Part shown: positions 7,768-16,456 of the stretch, in pieces
Layout: every line of letters begins with the position of its first letter
Numbering within the stretch: the stretch's first letter is position 1
Assembly (NCBI GenBank): GCA_017309275.1
Contig: JAFKLT010000075.1
Span: forward strand, 1 to 42,544
Direction: 5' to 3'
Length of the DNA: 42,544 bases
DNA from: Sphingomonadales bacterium
GTDB lineage: Bacteria; Pseudomonadota; Alphaproteobacteria; Sphingomonadales; Sphingomonadaceae
Position numbers and translations under genes: made by a program
The notes under the pieces: model-generated
What the model saw: only the letters and a program-made list of their open reading frames with translations
Database searches by the model: none
What the model was told of the DNA's origin: nothing

Positions 7768-10308
7768 CTAACGGAACCGGAATTCGAGCTGAAGGCCATA
7801 GGTTCGTGGCGGCGTGAACGAATAGGACTGCGCAACCTCGAGCGTCGGCGACGACGCGAGCAGATTGCCCTGCGCGCTGTCATAGCCTTTGCTGTCGAAC
7901 AGATTCTTGACGAAGGCGATGACCCGATAGCGGTCGCCGCTTCCCGTCCAGATCGCGCGCAGGTCGACCTGATCCCACGAGGGCATCCGGTTGTAGGGGC
8001 GGTTGAAAATGTTGCTGTAGGCCGAACTGCGCAGCACATAATTGCCCGACAGTGACAGCGTCCCCGGTTCGAAGTCGATGCTGTATATCGCATTCAGCGC
8101 CAGCTTGTGACGCGGGGTGTCCGACAATCGCGCGCCCACGACGCTTTGCGGCTGCTGGCCGCCCACCGCCGGACCGGACGGCTGCGCGCCGGGCTGCATC
8201 GCCAACGGATCCTGTCCGTCGACGAAGCAACATCCGCTGTCGATCCGCGAATGGCCATAGCCATAGTTAAACGACAGTTGCAGCGCGTCGGCGGGTTGCC
8301 AGGCAAGCTCGAACTCGGCGCCATAGCTTTTCGAGCTTTTGAGGTTGAAGAATTGCGTGAGCTGCGCGCCGCCGGGCTGCGATACCGTCAGCGGCACCTG
8401 AAGCCCCTGATAGTCATAATAGAAGCCCGCGAGATTGACGCGCAACCGCCGCCCTATCGAATGCTTGTAGCCCACCTCGAAGGCGTCGACATGCTCGGCG
8501 CCCGTTTGCGGCAGCACCGAAATGCCGCCGGCGTTGAATCCGCCCGACTTGTAGCCGCGGCTGTAGCGGAGGAAGGCAAGCTGGTCGTCGCTGGGCTGCC
8601 ACTCCACGGCGACGGTTCCGGTCACCGCGTTCCAGCTGTTGGCGAGGTCACGCCGCGCGATGCCCGTCGCAGGGTCGATGGTTACCGCCGAAGCGACCCC
8701 CGGTGCGGCCAGCGTGGAGATTTGCGACGCGGTGATGTCGAGAGCGGGGGTGGCTGACCCATAGAGGTCGGGCGAGAAGCCGCCGCAGCCGAAGCACAGG
8801 ATGCGGAAGGCTTCGTTGCCGCTTTTCTTGTCGTGCGTGTAGCGCAGCCCGGCGGTGATGCGCAGCGCGTCGGTGAAGCGATAATCGACCTGGCCAAAGA
8901 TCGCCGACGACTTGGTTGTCAGCGTCGAGGCGGCATAGACGAAATCGCCGAGCGGGTTGGCGGGGCCGTTGACCGGCGCGCGCAGTTGCAGCTGGTTGGG
9001 CGCGTTGAAATGCGATTCCTGCGCCAGCGTTTCCTGATAATAATAGACGCCAGCGACCCATTGCAGCGGGCCGTCGGTGTTCGACGTCAGGTTGAGTTCG
9101 CCGCTTCCGAAGCTTTTGTCGTTGTGCAGGTTTAGCTGTGTCGACGGAAAGGCCGTGAGCGGTCCGCAACCGGGGATGAAGGCGCAGATGCCACCGCCGG
9201 GAGCGAGCGGAAAGGCATAGGAAATCACGCTCGTCCCATCGAGTTCATAGGTGTTGTCGATGCGGTACTCCTGATAGCCGCCGAGCAGCCGGACGTCGAA
9301 GGTCGGCAGCGACCATTTGATATCGCCCGTCGCACCGAAATTGCCGCGCAGGCGTTCGGTCTGCGTCGTGTCCGCGCTGAAGCGCCGGATGTTGGTCGCG
9401 CCAGGCGGAACCGGATCGGGATCTAGCGCCACCACGCCCGGGATCAGGTAACCGAAGCCGGCGCCCGGGGTGATGGCTCCGGTGGGATAGGGGAAAAAGT
9501 CATATGGGCCGACGCGGTTGAGCGGGCGGGGATTGAGGTCGGTGCGGCCCGAGAAGACCTTTGCCCAGGCCGTCACATCGGGGCCCAGCTCCGCCTCGAG
9601 TTGCAGTTCGACATAGCGGCGCTCGCCGCGGCCGCCTTCGCTGACCCCGCCGGCCTCGTTTTTGAAATAGCCGCGCTCCTGCTTCGAATATCCACCGGCC
9701 AGCCGTGTGCGCAGCCCCTTGGTCAGCGAGCCCGAGGCCGAGGCTTCGAGCGTGTAGAGACCATAGTTGCCCACCGTGCCGCGCAGGTCGGCGCTGAAAT
9801 TCTCGGTCGGCCGCTTCGAGATCGCGTTGATCGCCCCGCCGATCGAGTTGCGGCCATACAGCGTGCCTTGCGGACCGCGCAGCACCTCGATCCGATCGAT
9901 GAAGAAATCGGACGCCGCGATCGACGTGGTCGAGGAGTCGTAGATGCCGTCGGTGTAGGTCGAAACGCCAGGGTCGCTGCCGTTGGTGTTGGTCTGGCGC
10001 CCGATGCCGCGGATGAATACGCGGTCGTTACCGGCCGAATAGCTCAACCCGGGAGTGAAATTGGCGAAATCCTGAAGCGTGTTGATGCCGGCGAGCTGGC
10101 GGGCATCGGAGGTGTAGGCCGATATGGCCAGCGGCACCTCCTGCAGGTTGGCGGTGCGCTTTTCCGCTGTGACGACGATTTCGGTCAGGCCGACGCCTTC
10201 TTCCGCCGCCGGGGACTGGCCCCCGGTAGTGGCCGTGCCCTGTGCAAGGGCCGCAGCCGGCATCGCCATGATTGCGACGCTCGCAAACATCCAAGATATA
10301 TTTCGCAT
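7768..10308 (-). CDS. TonB-dependent receptor (outer membrane), fucoside locus
   Basis: An 846-residue receptor with a signal peptide (about residues 1-22, ending AAALAQG), a TonB-box-like stretch TEIVVTAEKR, a plug domain (GLSYSAGNDRVFIRGIGRQ and RIEVLRGPQGTLYGRNSIGGAINAIS) and a large beta-barrel ending in aromatic FRFR. It imports large or scarce substrates through the outer membrane using TonB energy. It is co-transcribed with the GPH symporter, and the fucosidase gene is divergent from it across a 465-nt control region, so a saccharide substrate is likely. Carbohydrate-specific receptors in sphingomonads have this size. The exact substrate is not readable from sequence. Confidence 0.92.
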   Translation of the reverse strand: MRNISWMFASVAIMAMPAAALAQGTATTGGQSPAAEEGVGLTEIVVTAEKRTANLQEVPLAISAYTSDARQLAGINTLQDFANFTPGLSYSAGNDRVFIRGIGRQTNTNGSDPGVSTYTDGIYDSSTTSIAASDFFIDRIEVLRGPQGTLYGRNSIGGAINAISKRPTENFSADLRGTVGNYGLYTLEASASGSLTKGLRTRLAGGYSKQERGYFKNEAGGVSEGGRGERRYVELQLEAELGPDVTAWAKVFSGRTDLNPRPLNRVGPYDFFPYPTGAITPGAGFGYLIPGVVALDPDPVPPGATNIRRFSADTTQTERLRGNFGATGDIKWSLPTFDVRLLGGYQEYRIDNTYELDGTSVISYAFPLAPGGGICAFIPGCGPLTAFPSTQLNLHNDKSFGSGELNLTSNTDGPLQWVAGVYYYQETLAQESHFNAPNQLQLRAPVNGPANPLGDFVYAASTLTTKSSAIFGQVDYRFTDALRITAGLRYTHDKKSGNEAFRILCFGCGGFSPDLYGSATPALDITASQISTLAAPGVASAVTIDPATGIARRDLANSWNAVTGTVAVEWQPSDDQLAFLRYSRGYKSGGFNAGGISVLPQTGAEHVDAFEVGYKHSIGRRLRVNLAGFYYDYQGLQVPLTVSQPGGAQLTQFFNLKSSKSYGAEFELAWQPADALQLSFNYGYGHSRIDSGCCFVDGQDPLAMQPGAQPSGPAVGGQQPQSVVGARLSDTPRHKLALNAIYSIDFEPGTLSLSGNYVLRSSAYSNIFNRPYNRMPSWDQVDLRAIWTGSGDRYRVIAFVKNLFDSKGYDSAQGNLLASSPTLEVAQSYSFTPPRTYGLQLEFRFR

Positions 10309-10773
10309 ACCACGCCTCTCCCGCCGCCAGCGATCCTGCTGGTCGATTATTGGCGCGATGGGCCCGCTGATGCGGATCCCACGCTATGTACGGTGAAATG
10401 TCATGCGACATCCCCCGGGGACCATCGTTATAGGTGTTTTGTAGATTAGTCTATAATGATATATTTATCGGACGGGACTAGTGGAGAGGGTGACCGTCCT
10501 GGCGGATCCACGCGGTTTTCCCGGCGCTTTCGGCCTATATCTTTGGCAAATCGACGATGTCCGCTCCGGCAATTTCGGCCGCGGACGATATTGTCATTGC
10601 ATAATATATTTTTCAACTATTATAGAATCAACTCGATCGGCTCGCCTCCACGGGTCGAAATAAGCCGTCGCCCTGAAGGGCGCGGGACAGGGGAGAGGCA
10701 GGATGGATCGATATCGGTGCGCGGTGGACCGGCGGGGCGCTGACGGGGCATCCATCAACGGAGCCTCCGTCCG
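10309..10773. promoter_or_regulatory. Divergent control region between TonB receptor and fucosidase genes
   Basis: A 465-nt gap with no convincing gene. It holds the palindrome ATGTC-ATGC-GACAT (10398-10411), a smaller inverted repeat TAGA-TTAG-TCTA (10442-10453), and AT-rich stretches. On the plus strand, TTGCAT (10597-10602) is followed 18 nt later by TATAGA (10621-10626), a plausible promoter for the fucosidase gene. The palindrome at 10398 is about 90 nt upstream of the receptor start and is a candidate operator. None of these resembles the GGACA-N2-TGTCC motif of the catabolic island. Confidence 0.4.
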
Positions 10774-12225
10774 ATGACCTCCAACGCCCATATGCTGGCC
10801 GACCTCAACGCGCGCGCCGTCCCCGACTGGTATCAGGACGCGAAGTTCGGGATTTTCATCCACTGGGGCGCCTTCGCTATCCCCGGCTACGCTCCGCGTC
10901 TCGGTTCGATCGGCGAGGCCTTTGCCAAGGATTATGATCGCGCGGTTGCGATGGTCCCCTATACCGAATGGTATTGCAACGCGATCAAGGTGCCGGGCAG
11001 CCCCTCGGCCGAATTCCACCGCACCCACTATGGCGATGCGCCCTATGAGGATTTCAAGCAGCCGTTCGAGGCAGGGCTCGACCATTGGGATCCCGCCGCG
11101 TGGGCGGAGGCGTTTCGCGATGCCGGCGCACGCTATGTCGTGCTCGTCACCAAGCATCACGACGGGCTTTGCCTGTGGCCGAGCCAGATCGCGAACCCGC
11201 ATCAGGCGGGATGGACGACCCGACGCGATATCGTCGGCGAACTCGCCGCCGCGGTGCGCGCTGCTGGGCTGCGGTTCGGGGTCTATTATTCGGGCGGAAT
11301 CGACTGGACCTTCAACCGACGCCCGCTGCGGACGCTCGGTGACTTCATCGCTTCGACGCCCGGCGGCGACTATCCCGATTATGCGATGGCGCAGGTGCGT
11401 GAACTGATCGATCGCTATGAGCCGTCGGTGTTGTGGAACGACATCAGTTGGCCGACGCGGCCGGGGCCGCTCTACCGGCTGTTTGCCGACTATTATCGCG
11501 CGGTTCCCGACGGCGTGGTCAACGATCGCTGGGTGGCGACCAGCCTGCAGCGCGACCTTCTCAAAGTGCCGCTGGTACGGCGCTATGTTGATCGCAAGAT
11601 CAAGGCGGCGGTTGCCAAACAGGGCGCCGACGCATCGAAGGGCATCATCCCGCCCGAAATTCCGCACAGCGACTTCCGAACGCCCGAATATGCGGCCTTC
11701 GCCGAAATCCAGGCGAAGAAGTGGGAAGCGACCCGCGGGATGAGCCACTCTTTCGGCTTCAACCGCAACGATGATGAAAGCGACTATGCGAGCGCCGAAG
11801 CGCTGATCCACGATTTCATCGATGCCGTGTCGCGCAACGGCAATCTGCTGCTCAACGTCGGGCCGCGCGCGACCGATGCCGGAATTCCCGACGAACAGCT
11901 TCGCCGTTTGAAGCAATTCGGCGCATGGCTCCGCGCGAACGGCGACGCCATCTATGGCACGCGGCCATGGACGCGATCGGATGGCGAGACCGAATGCGGG
12001 CTTGCGGTACGCTTCACCGCAGCGCCGGGGCACGTGAATCTGATCGTCAAGGGGCCCGTGGCCTCCGACCGGCTGGTGATCAGGAACCTCTCCCTCTCCG
12101 GCAAGGGCATTCGTCTGGCCGACAACAGTCCGGTCAAGCTTGAGGCGAGGGGTCCCGATTTGCAATTGACCTTCGCTTCTCCCTCCGTCGATGCGATCGG
12201 TACCGCCGTTGCCGTCGCAGTATAG
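10774..12225 (+). CDS. Alpha-L-fucosidase (glycoside hydrolase family 29)
   Basis: A 483-residue GH29 enzyme. Motifs in order are WYQDAKFGIFIHWGAFAIPGY near residues 19-39, the KHHDGLCLWPS segment near 126-136, FGVYYSGGIDWTF near 169-181, and the nucleophile region YEPSVLWNDISWP with Asp223. GH29 enzymes remove alpha-linked L-fucose by a retaining mechanism. There is no signal peptide, so the enzyme should act in the cytoplasm on material imported by the divergent TonB receptor and GPH symporter. The C-terminal beta-sandwich is short. There is no fucose kinase, isomerase or dehydrogenase in the window; the only possible trace of fucose metabolism is the aldolase remnant at 4185. Confidence 0.92.
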   Translation: MTSNAHMLADLNARAVPDWYQDAKFGIFIHWGAFAIPGYAPRLGSIGEAFAKDYDRAVAMVPYTEWYCNAIKVPGSPSAEFHRTHYGDAPYEDFKQPFEAGLDHWDPAAWAEAFRDAGARYVVLVTKHHDGLCLWPSQIANPHQAGWTTRRDIVGELAAAVRAAGLRFGVYYSGGIDWTFNRRPLRTLGDFIASTPGGDYPDYAMAQVRELIDRYEPSVLWNDISWPTRPGPLYRLFADYYRAVPDGVVNDRWVATSLQRDLLKVPLVRRYVDRKIKAAVAKQGADASKGIIPPEIPHSDFRTPEYAAFAEIQAKKWEATRGMSHSFGFNRNDDESDYASAEALIHDFIDAVSRNGNLLLNVGPRATDAGIPDEQLRRLKQFGAWLRANGDAIYGTRPWTRSDGETECGLAVRFTAAPGHVNLIVKGPVASDRLVIRNLSLSGKGIRLADNSPVKLEARGPDLQLTFASPSVDAIGTAVAVAV

Positions 12226-12283
12226 GGCGGCAAAGCGATCCAAGTCATCGTCGCAGGCGCTGCATCTTGCATATCTTGAGGCT

Positions 12284-12312
12284 CGCGGCTGAAAGGCCTG
12301 GCCGCAGCCGCG
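12284..12312. terminator. Hairpin between convergent fucosidase and MFS genes
   Basis: A perfect 8-bp inverted repeat (CGCGGCTG at 12284-12291 and CAGCCGCG at 12305-12312, 13-nt loop) in the 109-nt gap between two convergent genes. There is no T-run. The position fits a bidirectional terminator, but without a poly-T tract this is only suggestive. Confidence 0.35.
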
Positions 12313-12334
12313 CAATCTATCTGGCGTTGTCGTT

Positions 12335-13570
12335 CTAAACAGCTCGCTTTGCATCAGGGAGCAAGATTGTGGCGAGCCCGAGCAGCGGCAGATAGGCGCA
12401 GAATTTGTATACCCACACGATGCCGTAGATGTCGGCGAGCTGGCCAAGGCCGGCTGCACCGATGCCGCTGATCCCGAACATCAATCCGAACATCAGTCCC
12501 GAGACGAGGCCTACGCGGCCCGGCACCAGCTCCTGTGCATAGACGACGAGTGCCGCGAAGGCCGACGACATGATCAGGCCGATCGAAATGGCAAAAACTG
12601 CCGTCCAGAACAGGTTCGCGTGAGGCAGGATCATCGCGAACGGCGCGACGCCAAGGAATGAGGCCCAGATTACGGCCTTTCTGCCGATCCGGTCGCCCAC
12701 CGGACCGCCGGCGAAGGTGCCGGCAGCGACCGCTGCGAGGAAGCAGAAGAGATAGAACTGGGATTCACGCACGCTGAGGTCGAAGCGCTCGATCAGGTAG
12801 AAGGTGAAATAGTTGGTGAAGGCGCCGATATAGATGAACTTCGCGAACATCAGGATGCCGATGGCTGACAAGGCGCCGATGATTTCGCGGCGGTTGTACG
12901 GAGATGTCTGGGTCGTTCCCGTGTTGACGGACTGCGCGCCGGCTCCCGTCAGGCGCCAGCGGGTGACACCGAACAGCACCCATATGGCCGCGATAGCGGC
13001 GAAGGCGAGCCAGCCGACGGCGGTCTGGCCAAAGGGCAGGATGATCGCCGACGCGACGACCGGCCCCAGGGCGGACCCCGTGTTGCCGCCAACCTGAAAG
13101 GCGGACTGCGCGGTGCCGAAGCGTCCGCCAGACGCCATGCGGGCCACGCGAGAGGCTTCGGGGTGAAATGTCGCCGACCCTATGCCGATCACTGCCGATG
13201 CAAGAATCAGCGAAGAATAGCTGCTGGCGGCCGCGAGCCACCCCACGCCGGCAAGCGTCACGAACATTCCGAGCGGCAGCAGATAGGGCAGGGGGCGCTT
13301 GTCGGTATAGAGACCGACCCACGGCTGAAGCAGCGAGGCGGTGAACTGGTAGACGAGGGCGATCCAGCCGATCTGGCCGAAGCTGAGATGATATTTGTCC
13401 TTGAGCATCGGATAGATGGCAGGAAGCACGGCCTGGATCAGGTCGTTCAGCAAGTGGGCAATGGCCACGGCGCCGACGATCTGCACGACAAGCTTCGGTC
13501 CATCCTGCCGGGTAATAGTGGGAGGAACCAGGTCTGGAGTGTTCGGCAGGTTGGCGGTCGTGTCGGTCAT
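12335..13570 (-). CDS. MFS transporter, fosmidomycin-resistance (Fsr) type
   Basis: About 411 residues and 12 predicted helices. The early AHLLNDLIQAVLPAIYPMLKDKYHLSFGQIGWIAL stretch is diagnostic of the Fsr branch of the major facilitators. Also present is the sequence GLMFGLMFGISGIGAAGLGQLADIYG near the end. Fsr members export fosmidomycin and related small acids, but most relatives are uncharacterised. The ATG at 13570 is chosen; a TTG at 13606 would add 12 residues, and neither has a strong ribosome-binding site. It is divergent from an AraC-type regulator across a 90-nt gap, a common exporter-regulator pairing. A direct role in fucoside use is not evident. Confidence 0.85.
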   Translation of the reverse strand: MTDTTANLPNTPDLVPPTITRQDGPKLVVQIVGAVAIAHLLNDLIQAVLPAIYPMLKDKYHLSFGQIGWIALVYQFTASLLQPWVGLYTDKRPLPYLLPLGMFVTLAGVGWLAAASSYSSLILASAVIGIGSATFHPEASRVARMASGGRFGTAQSAFQVGGNTGSALGPVVASAIILPFGQTAVGWLAFAAIAAIWVLFGVTRWRLTGAGAQSVNTGTTQTSPYNRREIIGALSAIGILMFAKFIYIGAFTNYFTFYLIERFDLSVRESQFYLFCFLAAVAAGTFAGGPVGDRIGRKAVIWASFLGVAPFAMILPHANLFWTAVFAISIGLIMSSAFAALVVYAQELVPGRVGLVSGLMFGLMFGISGIGAAGLGQLADIYGIVWVYKFCAYLPLLGLATILLPDAKRAV

Positions 13571-13659
13571 GGGGAGAGCTTTCGAAATGTCCGGCGCGCC
13601 TACCAACCGGCACCATTTCCCGCTTTGTTGTATGAGCCAAACTTTTCTGCGAATGGGAC

Positions 13660-14427
13660 ATGATGGATTTTTATCCCGACGATAATGATCATGTCGCCCG
13701 TCCGTTGATCGCGATCGGGCACGATTATCCCGATTCGTACGAACTCGCCGAGCATCGCCATCGCCGCAGCCAGTTTCTCTATGCCGCCACCGGCGTGATG
13801 GCCGTCAGCACGCCCAACGGATCATGGGTTGCCCCACCCGAACGTGCGGTCTGGATTCCAGCTGGCACGCCGCATTCGGTTCGCATGGTCGGCGCGGTGC
13901 AAACCCGCAGTGTGCTTATCGAACCTGGGGAATGTACGGGCCGCGGCGACGAGTGCCAGGTTGTCGGCGTGTCGCCGCTGGTTCGTCACTTGCTTGGCGC
14001 TGCCGCCGACGTGCCGCCCGAATATGATGTTTCAGGTCGCGATGGGCTGGTGATGCGTCTTCTGCTCGCGGAGATCGAGCGCGCACCGTCGATCCCGCTA
14101 GCCGTCCCGTTTCCGACCCACACGGTCCTTGCGCGCCGGTGTCATGCCTTTCTGGAACGGCCGAATGCGGCGGCGACGATCGACGAGTGGGCATGGGAAA
14201 TGGCGATGAACCGGCGCAGCTTCACGCGGCTCTTCAGGCGCGAGACGGGAATGAGCTTCGCCGAGTGGCGTCAGCAAGCGTGCTTGTCGGTGGCCCTGCC
14301 AAAGCTTGCAGCGGGTGAGGCCATTACCTCGATCGCCTATGATCTCGGCTATGACGGTCCCGGCAATTTTTCGACGATGTTCAAGCGAATGCTAGGCGTT
14401 GCCCCGAGCCGTTATCTGAAGCCATAG
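13660..14427 (+). CDS. AraC-family transcriptional regulator with cupin sensor domain
   Basis: A 255-residue protein. The N-terminal cupin has HRHRRSQFLYAATG and the WVAPPERAVWIPAGTPHSV motif. The C-terminal AraC DNA-binding domain has two helix-turn-helix units, the second with YDLGYDGPGNFSTMFKRMLGVAPSRYL. This architecture matches the NimR/YeaM group, which typically represses or activates an adjacent MFS efflux gene. Here the Fsr-type exporter is divergent and adjacent, so local control of that gene is likely. Two ATG codons are adjacent at the start (13660 and 13663). The gene ends about 80 nt from the converging kinase gene. Confidence 0.9.
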   Translation: MMDFYPDDNDHVARPLIAIGHDYPDSYELAEHRHRRSQFLYAATGVMAVSTPNGSWVAPPERAVWIPAGTPHSVRMVGAVQTRSVLIEPGECTGRGDECQVVGVSPLVRHLLGAAADVPPEYDVSGRDGLVMRLLLAEIERAPSIPLAVPFPTHTVLARRCHAFLERPNAAATIDEWAWEMAMNRRSFTRLFRRETGMSFAEWRQQACLSVALPKLAAGEAITSIAYDLGYDGPGNFSTMFKRMLGVAPSRYLKP

Positions 14428-14465
14428 AGGATTGCGGACGCACCAGATGCCGCCGGCTTTTGCTC

Positions 14466-14492
14466 TGCGGGATCAAACACGGACAGCCCGCA
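14466..14492. terminator. Weak inverted repeat between convergent genes
   Basis: TGCGGG (14466-14471) pairs with CCCGCA (14487-14492) across a 15-nt loop, in the gap between the AraC gene and the last gene of the long minus-strand operon. There is no T-run. It is listed as a weak terminator candidate because both genes converge here. Confidence 0.25.
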
Positions 14493-14509
14493 ACCGGCCC
14501 ATTCCGCGC

Positions 14510-15568
14510 TTAACGCCACGCAGCCAGGGTTTGCAGATCCTCGACCGCTGCGAAGGCGCGTTCGGCGACGGCGCAGCATATGTCTTCGCGTTGCCACTCC
14601 GGCAGGCACATGGCCCATGAGCAGCTGTACATGGCGTGGCGACGATGTTCGAGCCACGCCTCGTCCGCGTCGAGCCGGATTTCCTGTTGCGCCAGAACGG
14701 TCAGGTAGCGGTCGAGCAGGTCGCGTTCGGCATGGCGGCGGTCCTCGATGCTGAGCGATGTGACGAGGAAATAGGAAAAGTCATGCGCCCAGAAGCCATG
14801 CATCGTCGATTGCCAGTCGAGGAAGCCCGCCGATCCGTCGGGTGTCGTGAAGGTATTCCCGACATGGCTGTCGCCGTGCACGAAACAGTGTGCGCGTTCG
14901 ACGTCGGTGCGCAGCGCGCGCAGCACCGGATCGCGCAGCTTTTCGAATTCGCGAAACGGCGGTGTGACAAATTCGCCGCGCGGCAGGCGAATGCATCGTT
15001 CCCATGTTTCGCGGCTGAGGAGAATCTCGCATGATTGCAACAGCGATCCGCCGCCGCCGAGCCAGCCCATCGTCTTCAGCTTGGGCGACAGCCAATAGGC
15101 GGCGTGCAGGTTCGCGAGCTCCTCGACGAGCACCGAAGCGTCGGCCGGCGACAAGGGACGTAGCGCGGTGCCGAAGCTGGCGTTGCGCGATAGAAGATCG
15201 TCCAGAAGCAGGAACGAACGGTTCGTCGTGGGATCGATCGCCGCCACGACGGCTTTCGGAATATCCATCTCCAGTGTTGCCGCCACCTCGTTGAAAAAGG
15301 CGGCTTCGCCGGCATAGACGATCAGCATGTCGTCGGTCAGGCTGTGATCCTCCAGCCCGCCCTTGAACCACATCGTGGGGGGCAGGCGGTGCTGGTGTCC
15401 GGCCTCGTTATAGTCGAGCAGGAGCCGTACCTTGGTCGCCGTGCCGCGGATGATCGTGCCATGCTGGACGGCGGTTACCACGGTGCCGGGATATCGTGCA
15501 CCAAGTGTGGCGGTCAGCCAGTCGGCCGTGATTTCCTCGACCGCGCCGGGCGCGAATTTGACCGACAT
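14510..15568 (-). CDS. APH/ecdysteroid-kinase-like phosphotransferase
   Basis: A 352-residue kinase-fold protein. The catalytic loop FVHGDSHVGNTF and the metal-binding GFLDWQSTMHG segment are intact, followed by HDFSYFLVTSLSIEDRRHAERDLLDRYL. This pattern matches the small-molecule (EcK/DUF1679-like) branch rather than aminoglycoside-resistance enzymes. It should phosphorylate a hydroxyl group on a small molecule in the cytoplasm. It is the last gene of the long minus-strand catabolic operon, 33 nt after a phosphatase gene, with a good purine-rich ribosome-binding site (AGGGAGAAGAGAG). A second, different kinase of the same superfamily lies at 21431. The substrate is unknown, but the context suggests an intermediate of the degraded compound. 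Confidence 0.8.
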   Translation of the reverse strand: MSVKFAPGAVEEITADWLTATLGARYPGTVVTAVQHGTIIRGTATKVRLLLDYNEAGHQHRLPPTMWFKGGLEDHSLTDDMLIVYAGEAAFFNEVAATLEMDIPKAVVAAIDPTTNRSFLLLDDLLSRNASFGTALRPLSPADASVLVEELANLHAAYWLSPKLKTMGWLGGGGSLLQSCEILLSRETWERCIRLPRGEFVTPPFREFEKLRDPVLRALRTDVERAHCFVHGDSHVGNTFTTPDGSAGFLDWQSTMHGFWAHDFSYFLVTSLSIEDRRHAERDLLDRYLTVLAQQEIRLDADEAWLEHRRHAMYSCSWAMCLPEWQREDICCAVAERAFAAVEDLQTLAAWR

Positions 15569-15601
15569 GTCTCTCTTCTCCCTATTCCGCCCGTGTCGGC
15601 T

Positions 15602-16456
15602 TCAATCGGCGTCGTCGCCCCGGGCCATGCAATGTCGCGCCGCGTCGATATCCGCCGCGGTCAGCCCCGACGCGCGTAGATAGGTCTCGACCGAACCGTA
15701 CCGGTCGCGGATCCCGGTCTGCGCCGCGGCGAGATAGGCGGGCGCGACGGCGAGCATCGCGCGAACCTCTTCTTCTGCTGGCTGTTCGCCCGATTGCTCG
15801 AACAATTGGCGGCCGACGGCGCGGGTGAACTCGGCGGTGACCACCTCTGCCGATCGCAGATAGTCGGCGCTGATGGCGTCGGCATCGACGCCCATCAGTT
15901 CGAGGAGCAGCGCGACCAATATGCCGGTGCGGTCCTTGCCCGCCGTGCAATGGATCAACACTGGCCCACGGGTCTGGCCAATCCGGCGGACCGCCTCGGC
16001 GAAAAGCGGGCGGTAAAGCGGATCGAACGGCAGGTCGCGGTAATAGGCGGTATAGACCTCGTCCATTCTCGCGGCGTTCGCGCGCGCCGCCATGAACATT
16101 TCGAAGTGTGGGGCTTCGCGTGCCGAGCCTTCGCTAAGCCCCAATCGGCCCTGCATTCCTTCGGGCCAGGGCGAGGGATCGCGGAGCTGTTCGTCGGGAT
16201 AGCGCAGGTCGATGACCAGGCGCCATCGATGTGCGAGCAGCGCGTTGCGGCTTGCCGGATCGAGGCGGGCGAGGTGGCCGCTACGAAAAAAACGCCCGAT
16301 GGGCAGCGCGTGCGAACCCGCGATCGCGCCAGCGGCAAAGTCGCGGAAATTTCGAAGGCCGGTCAAGGGACGAAGCGCGCGACGGCGACCCGGTCGGACA
16401 GCATCTTCCAGCGCGTCATCGCTGCCCGGCGATCCAGCGGACGAGGGCTGCGGCAT
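15602..16456 (-). CDS. Tyrosine-phosphatase-family protein (CX5R phosphatase)
   Basis: About 284 residues with the dual-specificity/tyrosine phosphatase active site HCTAGKDRTG (Cys and Arg of CX5R both present). Upstream is RNFRDFAAG, typical of the bacterial LipA/PTP-like group that acts on phosphotyrosine or phosphoinositides. The ATG at 16456 overlaps the end of the alpha/beta hydrolase gene by 41 nt. No better downstream start is visible, so the N-terminus is uncertain. It sits between an alpha/beta hydrolase and a small-molecule kinase gene in one operon, which makes a small phosphorylated metabolite a more natural substrate than a protein. That is inference. Confidence 0.78.
   Translation of the reverse strand: MPQPSSAGSPGSDDALEDAVRPGRRRALRPLTGLRNFRDFAAGAIAGSHALPIGRFFRSGHLARLDPASRNALLAHRWRLVIDLRYPDEQLRDPSPWPEGMQGRLGLSEGSAREAPHFEMFMAARANAARMDEVYTAYYRDLPFDPLYRPLFAEAVRRIGQTRGPVLIHCTAGKDRTGILVALLLELMGVDADAISADYLRSAEVVTAEFTRAVGRQLFEQSGEQPAEEEVRAMLAVAPAYLAAAQTGIRDRYGSVETYLRASGLTAADIDAARHCMARGDDAD

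Noticed and set aside
10456-10743. A 95-codon frame in the gap before the fucosidase gene
   Set aside because: No ribosome-binding site or domain, low-complexity Arg/Pro content, and it overlaps the likely promoter.
10594-12459. A 621-codon minus-strand open frame across the fucosidase gene
   Set aside because: It overlaps the GH29 gene on the other strand and part of the MFS gene; no motif supports it.
12335-13570. Fosmidomycin resistance as the role of the Fsr-type transporter
   Set aside because: The name describes the family only; nothing in the context indicates antibiotic export.
14510-15568. Aminoglycoside resistance as the role of the APH-type kinase
   Set aside because: The HGDSHVGN...LDWQ pattern and operon context fit small-molecule catabolic kinases; no resistance-gene signature is seen.
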